From Rallus limicola (taxonomy: Eukaryota > Chordata > Aves > Gruiformes > Rallidae), in the NCBI GenBank assembly GCA_022605955.1, contig JAKCOZ010000039.1, positions 6,133,501 to 6,197,500 on the forward strand: a stretch of DNA of 64,000 nt, given 5' to 3'. How positions within the stretch are numbered: the stretch's first letter is position 1; each line of letters begins with the position of its first letter. Positions 35,501-47,188 of this stretch are shown here, in pieces. The translations under genes were made by a program, and so were the position numbers. The notes under the pieces were generated by a model. The model was not told the origin of the DNA, did no database searches, and was given only the letters and a program-made list of their open reading frames with translations.

Positions 35501-37992
35501 ACTACCAGGTATATGATTGGCTAATGAAAAGCTCTGTTGGTTGCCACCAATAGGCCAGAGCACGAGTATGGCAGGGTTGGCACTGCTCACCCAGACGCAC
35601 AGCTATTGCTTTCACAGGTGCTGCTCCACCTTCTCCTCATATCAGCTGCACAGGCAGCAGCGGCTGTATGCAGCACCTTGCACGAAGTGCACAAACACAC
35701 ACTCTGAGAATTCCACATATTCTTAAAGGTACCCAAATCCAGGGTTTTTTGGGTTTGTCTATGTAGCACCAAGGGGAGGAAATTAGCAAAGCTCAGTATA
35801 AATTATTTTGTTTTAATAGAGAGGGTGACAGAAATCCCTATCCCAAGGACATGCTTTATGGGGAACTGGAGTAGTTTCACCAGGCCTGGATGTCTCAAAG
35901 TAAGAGTCTGTTGGCAGCCTGAGACTCAAATGCTATAAATCACCAGGGCCAGATGCTATTTAGAAAAGAAATCCATGAAATAAATGGCAGGGGGTGGGGG
36001 TTGAGAGAGAATCAGTTAAGAATTTGTCAATTACCATTAAAAAGATCCACTGCTCTGGGCAGCTATTCCTTGTTATTAGGGGGAAAAGTGCACTTGTAGA
36101 GGTAACTGAGGATACTTCCAGAGCGTAAAGTAGTGCCTTTCCCAGGCTGCTTCTTTTACACCTGAATAAGCATAAAACTTCAAACCTGTATGGTCTAAGC
36201 TACTAGAACTCCTTGAACAAAGTAATAGTAACAGATCCTCCCAGAGCCTTGGGGAAGTCCTAAAGTTCAATCCTAATTTGGAAACAAGAGTAACCATCCA
36301 CTCTTCAGAGGAGGAAAAGCGTTGGGAACTTTGTGATGAGCCTAAGTTATTTGAATCTTCTTCCACCCAGAACATGCTCTAAGCAGTGTCACTAACTTGG
36401 GAGGGAGACTGTAAACCTTCGAGTCAAAAAAACACCCCAAAACAAAACCAAAAACGAGGCAAAAAGTCTCTTCAAACATAAACAAAAAAACCCCAACAAC
36501 CTAGGAGTGAAAGAGGGAAGAGATTAATCCCCTTCCTGGTTGTTGAACAGTCATGAAATTCTTTAGCACTGCTGGTTGCTCCCCGCTTTCCCTCTTCAGC
36601 AGCTTTAGAGAAAGTAGGAGCACGAAGCAGTTTAAAGGCACCTTTACTGGTGCTCTCTTTAGCAAGAAAGCCCAGGACTTGCCATAAGAGAGGTCTGTGA
36701 TGCAATTCACAAGTATTCAGTTATCTCAGTGTTCATCTACTGGAAACATAAGGTATTCCTTTAGAGAGCTTTAATGGGTACTTATATTTATTGAATGCTC
36801 GTTTTACTGCTACTTCAGGAAACATCTTACAAAAGGAATATGGAACTCGCAAGGAACTGCGGAGCCAGTCCAATAAAAGTAAATTCACTACCCTCCGAAA
36901 TCCCACCTGCAGCTTGCTTTCATCTGCCAGCAGCAACGGTTACACTGCCAACAAGCTTTGAACAAAACTGTTTTGTGACTTGTGGTCTTTTTTGCACACA
37001 GCCTTGGTTTAACAGGAAAGGTGGGGAGCATCTGTCAGGCATCTTCCACCAGGCACTTTTTCGAGAGATGCGAACTTGAATCCCCTTGGGCTTCCAAAGA
37101 ACCTGAAAGTCAGGTTTGCTGCTTCTTTGGAGAGTTCTTAAGATTGCTTTAGCCAGTTTCTGAAACCCTTCTGATGGATTTTAGTAGGTCACGACAATTT
37201 TTACACAGCAGTTTAGTCTGTCCTTGCCTTACCCCTTACCAATTGCAGCATGGATTCTTACCCTCTCTTGTTTTTGCCAAATGTTATAGGATATCTGATT
37301 ACAACTGATCTTTTAACGTGTACTGAAAGGCAGAGAAAGATATCTTAAGCACTTTGGCTTTCTCAGCCACATGCTAGTCTACTGTTCTGGGCTGTAGTAG
37401 AACATTAATTACCACATCAGTTTCTTTACCACTGTTACAGCTACAGATTTTTAGCAACAAACCAAATTCTTCAAATGAAGACAAGCTTTTATAACCTAGG
37501 CCATATCTGATGCAGAAAGTGATTACATCTATTGTTTCTATCTCAGAACAGAAGATCCTGTGAAACTTTTTTCCTGTAAAGTTTCCTTGTGTTCCTATTT
37601 CTATGACAAATAGTGACTTTTAAGCATGGATACATCATCAGATTCTAGAAAATAAGCACATACTTAAATGCAGTATCTACAGCATGCCATCACCACATGG
37701 ACATAGAGTGACCATTATGAGGCAGGTTTTAAGTTCCGTTTACAAAAGCTTTAAAAAAAAAAGAAAATGTCAGAGTACCTCATATGTGTCCTTCAATTTT
37801 TCTAGTATCTGAGACATGTATTTCTTTAGAAGAACAAGGCTTTTGGTGTCTTTACACATGGGAAAACACAAACTAGAAGCAAGCAGCTAGTTGCATTCGT
37901 AGCAACCTAAGTCACACAGAGGAGATTAAAGCAAAGCAAACATGAATGAAAACAAACCCCCACCAAACCCAAGCCTCTTGGTGAAACTGTAC

Positions 37993-38022
37993 CTTCTTCA
38001 GCAGAAGCTCTCATAGGCATGC
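37993..38022 (-). ncRNA. Candidate minus-strand exon (30 nt), possible distal exon of the miR-15a/16-1 host
   Basis: Acceptor GGGGCTCTCTTGCAG and donor GAAGAAG|GTACAG bound 30 bases. The signals are reasonable but the exon is tiny. In one frame it is open (MPMRASAEE). In the frame continued from the other candidate exons it stops after three codons. Pairs of this quality arise by chance about once per kilobase in this AT-rich DNA, so support is weak. Confidence 0.2.
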
Positions 38023-40703
38023 CTGCAAGAGAGCCCCAGTCGTTAAGGTAGGCCATCATTAAGTAAGTAAATTAAGGAGCCTGCATCTGGCTAGATCACT
38101 GCTAGCTTACGAACTTGTATGTTTTTAAATCTGTAACCTGCTTTACTGTCAGAGGTTTATCTAAACATGTTGCATTAGCCAGGCTGTAAAAGTGATATTA
38201 AAGCATGCTAGTCTTAAGTTTTGGTCACAAGGACAAAGCACTGTTCCACATTTTCACTGCAGCTCTTTAAAAACAGGCTTCTATAAAGACATTAAGAAAC
38301 TGAGTGCAGATACGGTATTTAACCAAGCTTTGACATTTATCTTACACATGAGAAGGATAAAACTAGATTCAAAGGTAATTTTTACAAATGCACACATTCC
38401 CCCCCCCTCCCATTTTCTTTCTTTGTGGTACAGGAGTTAAACCCAAATAGCTTGAGTGCAGTGAATTGCTGGATTCAAGCTCTGTTCGTTTCTGGAACCT
38501 CCACAACCAGACACCAACAGGGGGCTGTCTGGCTACACGATGCTATCGGATCTGCAGTGAAATCTCTTTTTCAGACCATACAACCTTCCCTCCACGCAGT
38601 ATATTTATTGATATGGCTGAAAATAACAGATATTGCTTATTGGAAAAGCAAGAGGCTCACAGTGCCCTGGTGAGAGGAAAAGCATGGCACAGCTATTTCT
38701 GTACATGAAGAAGCTGGATCTGTATGAGCATTTTATCTGTATGAGAATTTTTGTGGTAGTTTCATGTACAGACGCTAATCTTCCGTAGAAGAGGTAGACA
38801 AAGATGCTATTATCCCCTTTCATACTGATTCAAAGAGCAGCTAGGCAAAGCCTTTCTGCAGGAGCATCAAGAGGGAAGAATAAGGGCCTGAATACTCCTG
38901 ACATTGGTTTAAGCAATGGAAAGGAACTTTGCCATTCCCAAAAGTGGAAGGAACTTTTCCTTGGCGCTAGCACTGCTGCTCAGGCAGCAAGCACCTGCAC
39001 CTGGATGAGCTTACCAAGAACTATCTCAAAGTCATTCACTGAAACCACCATGGAATTACCAGAGCTAGGCTAAAACTGAAGGAAACAGGAAGGCTCTGCT
39101 AGTCCCAAGCTGTAGAACCACAGTTGTACATTACTGTTGACCATTTTAGCTGGTCCAATCATGTACTCCCCCAAAGCATTTGCTTTATTTGAATAAAATA
39201 TAAAAAAAGGTATACATTTGGGACTCTTTATTCTATAATGTATGCCTTAATTATAAAATTTGAACTACATAAGGGTTTTTTTTGAGTGTTTTATGAGATA
39301 CTCCAAATGCTTTACTTTTAAAACCACTTAAAAGTGTAAAAGCTGCTGACAGAAGGTTCCTTTATAGGGAAATAAAGCCACATGCTTGCCCTGCAAAAAC
39401 CCATAAGGAAATGTGAAGCTTTCTATCTACCACTGTTTCCTATGGCTATAAACAGCAGAAGAAAACATTATGGATGTTATTCCCATCTCTCACCAGAGGC
39501 TAAGTCAGCCAGCATCTAGCTACTCAGCACTGTACAAGTTGGATAAACCATTAATCACTTAATTTCAGAACTTTTGAACGTAAGCTTCAAATTCTATATT
39601 AAGACAGAGACAATATTAGGTAAATTTCATTTAATTTATTAATAGAGCTATTATAAGTGAATCCAATTTGGGAAAATATTGTTATTACAGCTGAGAGCCA
39701 TTAACTTCAACAGAAATAAACTGTAGAGTGAAAAGTAATAGCCCAGTGTTATTAGCCCCCTCATAGAAATATGAAAGTCACTCACACCATTGCATTTTCA
39801 TAATAATTTTTTCATATTTCTTTTCATAACACTTTCTTCTGATACATGTTTACAACTGCCACCTCAGGAGAGTCACATAGATGTCAGACATAAGCTTTAG
39901 TTCAAATACATTTAAAACCTTTTAAAAATTTGTTTTGAAATGAAGAATCGCTGCTGTAGTAAACAGATTACCACTTCGATATATTTCTATCAATCATTTC
40001 TTCTATGACAGGAGGCAATGATGATGAACATAAAGGGAGTCTAAATATTTCAAACTCCAATTATTACTGCTAGTATTGTTACCTGATTAGTAGAGACTTC
40101 CTTGATACTTAATGGGATGCCATGATTAAGAGAAAGGCAGAAACATCTTCAGATTGCTAGATCAGAACATCAAGTACAGAACGACTCTTGCTCAGAAAAG
40201 CATGCCATATGCACCACCAAGAAAACTGCTTTTGAGATTAGGAAAACAGTGGCCTGTAGAAGTCCTAAAGACAGAGGTATTTAAGTCACTTGATGTTTTT
40301 AAAGATGTATTGATTGCTACTAGGCATAAAACACTAAGTGTTACAATTCAACTAGCTCATTTTTTCTGCAATGTAAAACTCCATGGGTAAATTTATTGCA
40401 AAAATATGCTGAAGTTCCAATGTGATTGTTACCTTTAGTGTGTAAAAGATCCTGCAGAATATTGAAGATGTTACTCATGAAGCCACATTACAAAAACGTG
40501 ACAAAGGAGTGTTTAGCTCTAATAGCTACATATGCACAATGAACCAGTGACAAAATAGGACACAAATTAGAGTATGTTGGAGCTCACAGAACTGGGCGAA
40601 CAGACCATGAGTCAACAATACAGAAACTCCTGGTTTCTCAGCTTGAGCTGGAACAAGGGAAGTTGATTGCAGATCTGGTCCTTAAAAGGTGCACAATACT
40701 CAC

Positions 40704-40733
40704 CTCTTCCTCTGAAATCAGGATTAATAAATG
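40704..40733 (-). ncRNA. Candidate minus-strand exon (30 nt) of the host transcript
   Basis: Acceptor GATGGAATTTTCTGTAG and a near-consensus donor GGAAGAG|GTGAGTATT. It is open in two frames. It lies 3.3 kb beyond the better candidate exon at 44.1 kb, on the strand of mir-15a/16-1. Signal quality is good, but the short length makes chance plausible. Confidence 0.25.
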
Positions 40734-41042
40734 CTACAGAAAATTCCATCAGGAAATACATTGCTACAAAAGTGTTGGTTTTGGTTGTTTTTTTTCAAAC
40801 GAACCCAACCATCCTTCAAGATAAGTGCCTATTATACCTGTTTTAAATATGTGTAGAAAATGTAGTAGAATGCAACAGTTTGAAGTACCCTCGTTAAGAA
40901 GATAGGAGACTATCAACAAACATAACATTACATAGCATTTTAATTCAAATCACAACTCCTAAGCAGCTCAGCAGCAAATGTGAAGAGCCAGACATGAAGG
41001 TCAGGTACCTCTGAAGAGAGGAATACAAATACTATGAAAAAA

Positions 41043-41147
41043 GAATCACAGAATCACTAGATTGGAAAAGACATTTGAGATCCTCAAGTCCAGCTGTACC
41101 TGTCCTCTACTAAATCATATCCCTAAGCACCTCAAGGACCAATCTTT
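41043..41147 (-). mobile_element. CR1 LINE, short old 3' fragment, minus orientation
   Basis: GAATCACAGAATCACTAGAT, then TTGGAAAAGACATTTGAGAT, 'ctcaagtccagctgtacctg' and ATATCCCTAAGCACCTCAAG resemble the minus-oriented copy at 31.9 kb and belong to the same subfamily by eye. Only about 100 bases remain. Confidence 0.85.
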
Positions 41148-41654
41148 TAACACAACGGCCTGGTAACTTGTTTAGCAACATACAGGAATAAAGGCAGAAG
41201 AATAAACATCACATCCAATTCTCAGGAGGCTCTATGTTTTCATGGTTGTGTCAAGTGAGTTTCCTCTCTTGCAGTCTTGTTCCATTGCCTACAGAATTTT
41301 CTGCCGGTTTCTGGAGCACCTATAGCAGCGTCAGGCTTCCTGCTTGCACAGCCCACAAACACCTCACCTTGCTCAGCGCCACACCAGGAGGCCAATCCTA
41401 CCATTAGGTTAAATATTCTGTATGGTCATGAAGGTTGCTTCATAGTACACTAACACAAGGGGGCAAATGAAGATTGCAGAATCTTAAAGTAGCAATTAAC
41501 TTCTCAGTGTTTTATTTTGTGATCTTCATGTTGCTTTTAGTTATTAGATTGTGTTTTTGCTTTTTTTTTCCCTCCTGAGTTCCATTTCCCATATTAGTTG
41601 ACACATTTTATTTACTTCCACATAGGCAGTGAGAGAACTGAAATATCTTTCACA

Positions 41655-41980
41655 TGAGGAAAGAGAGCTGGGATTTCAGGCTAGAGAAGAAAAGGCTTGC
41701 ACATGTGACCCTACTGAAGTTCACTCACTGATGGGAGCAAGGGAGGAGTAAAGCAGACCTAGCCAGGCTCTTCTCTGTTGTCTGCAGTGACAGGACAGGA
41801 GGCAATGGGCACAAAAGGAAATTCTGTCTGAGCAGGACAGGTTTAAGTCTCCATTCTTGGAAATATTCACGACTGACAGGATGCAGTCCTAATAAAAACC
41901 TTCTCTGCCTAAGCCTGTTTGGACAAGATGATGTCCAGAGGTCCCTTCCAACCTCAACTGCTCTGTTAATTTGGGATTCC
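41655..41980 (+). mobile_element. CR1 LINE, degenerate 3' fragment
   Basis: Recognisable but eroded landmarks: 'caggctagagaagaaaagg', CTCTTCTCTGTTGTCTGCAG, GACAGGACAGGAGGCAATGG, TTTGGACAAGATGATGTCCA and GAGGTCCCTTCCAACCTCAA. Several internal gaps separate it from consensus. Orientation is plus. It is one of the oldest copies in the window by eye. Confidence 0.8.
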
Positions 41981-43395
41981 TTTTCAGGACCACAATTCAT
42001 GAAGTAGCTGAGAGCACTAATAAGGTAGCCCTCTTCTATAAATTGTCAGCAATTTCAGAGACGACAGCAAAAAAACCCATTTAACAGTCTGCATTCCTGT
42101 CTGGATCTGAAGTGCAGGGCACTCTAGTGTATGTTAGGAATGATCTGAGGTGCACAAGCCACCTTCCTTGAGCTTGACTCATGTTCTTTTTGCCTCAGGC
42201 CAGATCCCTTCTGTCAGGGCTGCTGCTTCTTCCAATTTCAAGAAACAAACAAAACCCACAAATCTAATCCTTCCAATTTTCCAGTTCATCAGATCTGTCC
42301 TTCCCCTACCAGTTCTCAACTCCAACCTTTCAACATTAGATTTCTAGACATGCTGCTCTCACTGGTTTGTCTTCACTCATATACAGCTACTAGTCTCCAT
42401 TTATTTCAAGCAGGCCTATCATTTCATTCCTTTCTATACAATGTAAGCATCTCTTTCCCCTATTATTCCTAAGCCTAGAGAAAATAAGGAGCTGAACTGA
42501 AGACAGCTAGCCTCCCTGTCTTTCGTCAGGCACAATCCTTTGGACCCCAAAGGTGCAATTCAGGAAGGAGTTGCATTCAGCTATGGGTTATGACACCCCA
42601 CCATGCAGGAAAACCTCTGGAAAATACAATTGCTAGTATTATTTAAGGCAACTGTGAACCATACAAGAAATATGACATTATTTTCAAAAGTTTAGGAACT
42701 CAGGAATTTGAGCACTTGAAATACTTTTCTTAATCCAGATGGGAACTCTGGTTCCTTAGTTGTGCTCTGGTTCTGCAAATGCTCAAATTTTATTCTTATC
42801 ACCTCACTAAACTGTTACAAGCTGCTAGGGCCACCAAACCAGGCAGTCCAACCTTTGCCCTTCTGCTTCTTCCCACTCGTCATCCCTTGCCTTGTGCCAG
42901 GTACAGGGGTTTGCACTGCAAGCCAGAAGGAAGCGGTCTGCCTCGTTACTCACACAAAGGCCTGCGCTGGCACAATGTAGTACTCAGGAACAAATGGTTT
43001 GGCTGCTGGACTTTAACAGAGCCATGCAGAAAGACTTACTCCTTGCATGGTCTCAAATCTTTGTGATCAGCTCTTCAGATTCACATCTACTCATGAAAGT
43101 CCTGGAGAAAAAGCCTAGATGCATTAAGATACCGGATCTATGAGAGCAACAGGATGGATGGCCCTCAGCAAGCACCACTCTGCAGTGTGCTGACAAAAAG
43201 ATCAGTGACCTTTATAGGGAGGGAGATAGCAGAATGATGTTGTGGTTTGAGTTTTTTGGATGTTGGTGGTGTTTTGGTTTAGGTTTTATTTGTGGGGTGG
43301 TTTTATATAATTCAGAGAACCTGATCTTTTCCCAAGCATTTTTAAGTTTTCAAATGGCTCGTACATATGTACAGGTCTTTGTTATGTTTACTTAC

Positions 43396-43422
43396 CTGTA
43401 ACTGCCTAATACTACAGTGCAG
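43396..43422 (-). ncRNA. Candidate minus-strand exon (27 nt) of the host transcript
   Basis: Acceptor GAGGCTTCTTTCAG and a consensus donor TTACAG|GTAAGTAAAC enclose 27 bases. It is open in phase 0 (LHCSIRQLQ). It lies 0.7 kb downstream of the 95-nt candidate exon on the same strand. The splice signals are among the best seen here, but the small size keeps confidence low. Confidence 0.27.
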
Positions 43423-44087
43423 CTGAAAGAAGCCTCAGTGAGAGAGTGAGCCAACTTATGAGCCTGAGAGCATTTTTTTTTCTGAGCAGTCAGCCTCATT
43501 TTAGCCACACACCTTAAAAGACCTGTAGTAGGTACACAGAGAGGTGCTTGTATGAAAGGCTGTAGGCTATCAAGTACTGCAAAGCTTTATTATGGAGAAG
43601 TGCTCAGACCTGAAATAAATTGGAAAATTTAGCCATCAGTGACTTGACCAGGTTAAATCAGAGCAGACAAGAGCAGCATGATTTTTACCAGTGCATACAC
43701 TGGGCTGAAATTCTGCATGGCAAAATAATGCTGAATTGTAACAACTTGGATTCATATTCATCAATGTCATATTTGTACCTGTGCAACTGCACCAGTGGCA
43801 GGCCTGTGAATCCTGAAGTCAAAACAAACTCCCAGTGCAGATAAGCTTTTTTTCCTCCTCTCAAAATACCCGTATGATATATAAACTTGAAGCTGCAAGC
43901 ACTTCCTTAAAGAAAGCACGCGTATTTCAATGGTAAAATGTAACAGGGCTAATAAAATGAGATTAGTAAGTGTTACTGAGTCATGATAGTGAAGAAAATA
44001 AAATCTTAAAAGGAAACACACTTTCAGATCTTGACTGTATCCAAAATTAGTGACATTTACATAACCATTAGTCTACATTTGACTCAC

Positions 44088-44182
44088 CACACGGTTTTTG
44101 CACGCAGCTTTTAAAAGGCAAGGAGCCCAAGTAATTTCCATTCTCACTGCAGCGATTTCAATCATGTCAATGAAAGATTTCC
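44088..44182 (-). ncRNA. Candidate 95-nt exon of the miR-15a/16-1 host, just downstream of the hairpins
   Basis: Minus-strand acceptor AGGTTTCTCTTGCAG and donor CGTGTG|GTGAGTC bound 95 bases, lying 0.6 kb downstream of the mir-16-1 hairpin in transcription order. Mammalian DLEU2 also has an exon downstream of the hairpins. Exactly one frame is open through the whole exon (begins KSFIDMIEIAAVRME, ends LLKAACKNRV). That alone is not evidence for coding, because 31 open codons occur often by chance. I call it noncoding by analogy with DLEU2. Confidence 0.38.
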
Positions 44183-44781
44183 CTGCAAGAGAAACCTCTT
44201 AGTGGAAGATGAGAAATAAAGTAATTAGCAAACTTAGTCAGATGCACAGTTGAAACTTCTAACTTTAGAAATGTTACCTGTCTGTAGACACAGTGATTTA
44301 CTAAATGAAGTGTTTAGTCTGAAGTTGTGGTGAAAAATTTAGAAGACACCTTTTTTCTTTATGTGCTCACTTTGGTAAAAACATGACAAAACATTTCCAG
44401 GTTCCATTCATTAAGAAAATGTTGTAAAAATGAACACAAAGTATTAAGAGCTTTTTTATAAAAATACTGATATTTAAAGCAACACTATTTAAATTTTTTA
44501 TGTATACAAACACACTTACCAAACTTTCTTAGACAGGTGTAGCTTGAGATGGGTCCTTTAATAAATTCAGCTTTCATGTAAACCAAAGCATTTGAATATC
44601 TATCTATATTTTATGTTTACTAACAGATACTATGACATCCTAAATCATATTTCTGATTAGATGAAAATACAAACAAAAGCCAGGAAAAATATTCCTAAAC
44701 AAACAATGTATAAATTATAACAACAAGGGGGCATTAGAAAATACACCAAACATTCTTTTTCATGACTCACATGCAGAAGTG

Positions 44782-44868
44782 GCTAGCCTTACTTCAGCAG
44801 CACAGTTAATACTGGAGATATTTACAGTCTTAACACCAATATTTACGTGCTGCTAAAGTATGACAGAC
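44782..44868 (-). ncRNA. MIR16-1: mir-16-1 precursor hairpin
   Basis: On the minus strand the 5' arm carries TAGCAGCACGTAAATATTGG (mature miR-16-5p, genomic 44834-44855, seed AGCAGCA). The 3' arm carries CCAGTATTAACTGTGCTGCT, which pairs with it and corresponds to miR-16-1-3p. The outer stem GTCTGTCATACTT pairs with AAGTAAGGCTAGC. Size (87 nt) and arrangement match vertebrate mir-16-1. miR-16 represses BCL2, cyclin D1 and other cell-cycle genes in mammals. In transcription order it follows mir-15a after 54 bases, as in the human cluster, so both are made from one primary transcript. Confidence 0.98.
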
Positions 44869-44922
44869 ATCAGCATCACAAGATTAACTCATAAGTGATA
44901 TTTCTCTTCAGGATGATGAAAT

Positions 44923-45005
44923 CCTTGTATTTTTGAGGCAGCACAATATGGCCTGCACCTTTTCAAAACCCACAAACCATTATGTGCTGCTACGTTATGC
45001 CAAGG
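44923..45005 (-). ncRNA. MIR15A: mir-15a precursor hairpin
   Basis: The minus strand reads CCTTGGCATAACG, then TAGCAGCACATAATGGTTTG (mature miR-15a-5p at 44971-44992), a loop TGGGTTTTGAAAAGGTG, and the 3' arm CAGGCCATATTGTGCTGCCT, closing with ATACAAGG. The mature 5' and 3' arms appear identical to the human ones. The 83-nt precursor forms a clean stem. It shares the AGCAGCA seed with mir-16-1, so the two repress overlapping targets. It is the 5' member of the cluster. The host should be the bird DLEU2 counterpart. Confidence 0.98.
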
Positions 45006-47160
45006 TGTCTACCATAGGAAAGGAAACATAGGAAATAGAAGCACACACTGAAAGCAGAATTATCTATTGAATGTTAGGTGTTTTCCCATGTACTGATTGG
45101 CATCAGCTGTATTAATAAACTACAGGGTATTTACAGAACAGTCCATTGCCAAGCTGATTTTGTTTCAGTGAAGCCCTAGACTTTGTCAACTGTACATGAT
45201 ACCTTAATGGGACCTGAACCAGTCAATTTGGCATCTGATTAAGGAGTATGCAAATGTTTAAATCAAAACAAAGTCTAGGTTATTTTCTAACCTAAATTTT
45301 TGTCATTTGGAAACCTCTGATGTGAAAAAGGCAACCATCATATGGAAGAACTCATTTAACAAAAAGGTTCTGTCAAATACTGCATCAGTCCACAAGCTAC
45401 TTGTTACCTCTCCAAGTTACCCTTGCTACAATTTTTTGGCAGACAGATTTACAAGTACTTTAATTCATTCCAGGAAAAAACAAACAAACAAACAAAGAGT
45501 TAAAGAAACAACCAACCCAACTGTATTGTTAGCAACAACAGTAGTTTACCTGCTATTAGGGCAGGAGTTCATCTGTCCCATCCCAGAACAACCACACTAC
45601 TCTACTTGAAAAGAAAGGCAAGAGATCCAGAGTTCACAGGTATCCTTTCATTGGACTAAAGCATGTCAGCATTTTTAACATGTGCACTACTCTTCATGGT
45701 TCCCTAGATAACACAATTTAATCTTTTATGTTTTTATACCAAATTATTAAGACAAAAGCTTCTTACACAAACCAGACCCAAGCCCTCCCTTCCATTGTAA
45801 CAGGCCTCCTAGTCAGTTTATGAGAACACTATTTCTGTAAATTAATAGGGCTATCTGTAAGCACAAAAAAGTCCAGCATGCCACAAAGGGGAAAAGTTTG
45901 GTGAGTTTTCCTTTCCTAATTTTGCTCATAGAATAATACAGCAGCATGATCTCTGCTAGAAAGGTCTGTTGCCATAGATGAGCCAATTAACGTGAGAGTT
46001 GCCAGTGTAAGTTTACAGGTGGCTGCAGCAACACTGAGGCTTTTATATAGCTATCCAGATACAAATGCTACTTTGGGAGCTGTATAAAATAGCTATTTCT
46101 GGTATATTTCATAGACACACACACACACACACATATATTTACAGTCTCCACCCCACAACCCCATGTTTGTTTGCTTTTTTTATCAACCAGCTAAAACAAG
46201 GCAAGCTTGACTGTATAGGCACAATTTACTCAGTACCTTGGTGAAGTACTACCTGAATGCAAAGTCAGAGTAAACCTAGCTGTGCTGTGACCATTTGTCT
46301 CCCACCAAAGCAAGTGTGCTAGGCATAATCCAAGAGAGGAAGAGATAATGAAAAATCTCCACCATATATACAAAATGTGGAAAGCAAAGATAAAGATAGA
46401 TGCAAGCAAAAATGCTATCCAGCAGTAAAAGATTTACTTAAACTTTTCTCTTCCTGGAGAACATCTTTTGTTTTCTTTTCCAGAAAATATTGCTTCTTAC
46501 TGGTAAGATTGAAAGGAAATTACTTAAGACAGCAGCAACATTTAACACCTTTATAAGTAGGTATGCTCAGGCCAAATTCTGCATTTGTAAACTATGTATG
46601 TTTAACTAGATGCTCTTGTTTCAATTGCTTAGCTGTTTTAGCTTCTAGCTTAAAGATGGAGGGTTTTTTTTTTTCCTGTTGCATAATTAATTCCCTCTAA
46701 AATTAAACTACACACACCACAGAATGAAGACAGAATTATTAAGCTATTTTCCTACAGTAAATACAATAGTTGGAGAACTTGCAGGTAATTCCATCTACCT
46801 ACCCAAAACCTTACATGCGTTGAGTCTTATGGGGGATTTTTTTGTTTGGTTTTTTGAAACTTTGCCTCCAAACAATACAAACAAAATCAAACACTGCAAC
46901 GTGACTGTGTATTTACTACATTGCTATTAAAAATATATTTTATCTGTAAGGAGATTAATCTTTCACATAAAAGTGAAGACACTGTATGTGCGAGAAGGCC
47001 TTGAAGAATAGGAGAAGGATGTAAGGAAGAAGACTAAGTTAAAAAGTGTATTGATAGCTAATCCAGAAAAACTACTGAAATCCAAGAATGCAAAGCTCTG
47101 TACTGCTATGTTTCAGTGCTAAAGCTAATTTAGTCATGTTATCAAAAGCGCTTCTCTTAC
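45006..47160 (-). other. Presumed host-gene intron immediately upstream of mir-15a
   Basis: About 2.2 kb, AT-rich, with a short (AC)n at 46115-46133 and no exon or repeat of note. Any independent miRNA promoter would be expected here or further right. I see no CpG island. Confidence 0.4.
46115..46133. repeat. (AC)n dinucleotide repeat
   Basis: About nine AC units followed by ATATAT, 1.1 kb upstream of mir-15a in its transcription direction. Confidence 0.95.
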
Positions 47161-47188
47161 CTCTGTCCTTGTGTCTTAAGATGGGGGT
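47161..47188 (-). ncRNA. Candidate 28-nt exon of the miR-15a/16-1 host, upstream of the hairpins
   Basis: This has the strongest acceptor in the right half on the minus strand: an unbroken pyrimidine tract, CTTCCTATCTCCCTGTCTC, leading to CACCCACAG. The donor is GACAGAG|GTAAGAG. The 28-nt exon is open in the frame TPILRHKDR and joins the 95-nt candidate exon in frame (split Gly). If both are real, mir-15a/16-1 lie in the intron between them, as in mammals. It is very short for an exon. Confidence 0.35.

Larger units (their letters stand above)
24637..37992. other. Gene-free interval right of KCNRG
   Basis: These 13 kb hold four CR1 or tandem-repeat blocks listed separately and otherwise no exon or RNA gene that I can support on either strand. 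By comparison with mammals, the minus strand here is expected to carry distal exons and introns of the miR-15a/16-1 host DLEU2, which extends towards TRIM13. I could not place any exon with confidence. Confidence 0.5.
38023..44087. other. AT-rich interval left of the miRNA cluster
   Basis: Apart from two CR1 fragments and candidate small exons, this 6 kb has no gene that I can support. It is presumably intron of the miRNA host transcript on the minus strand. Confidence 0.45.

Noticed and set aside
44275..44543. Two further acceptor-donor pairs near 44.25-44.3 kb and 44.52-44.54 kb on the minus strand (23 nt each)
   Set aside because: Signals are fair, but the exons are tiny, and they show how often such pairs arise by chance here. 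Neither keeps a frame open with its neighbours.
45550..45607. Minus-strand exon-like segment with acceptor CCTTTCTTTTCAAG and donor AGCAG|GTAAAC
   Set aside because: Stops occur in all frames and nothing else supports it. It could be noncoding, but is not above background.
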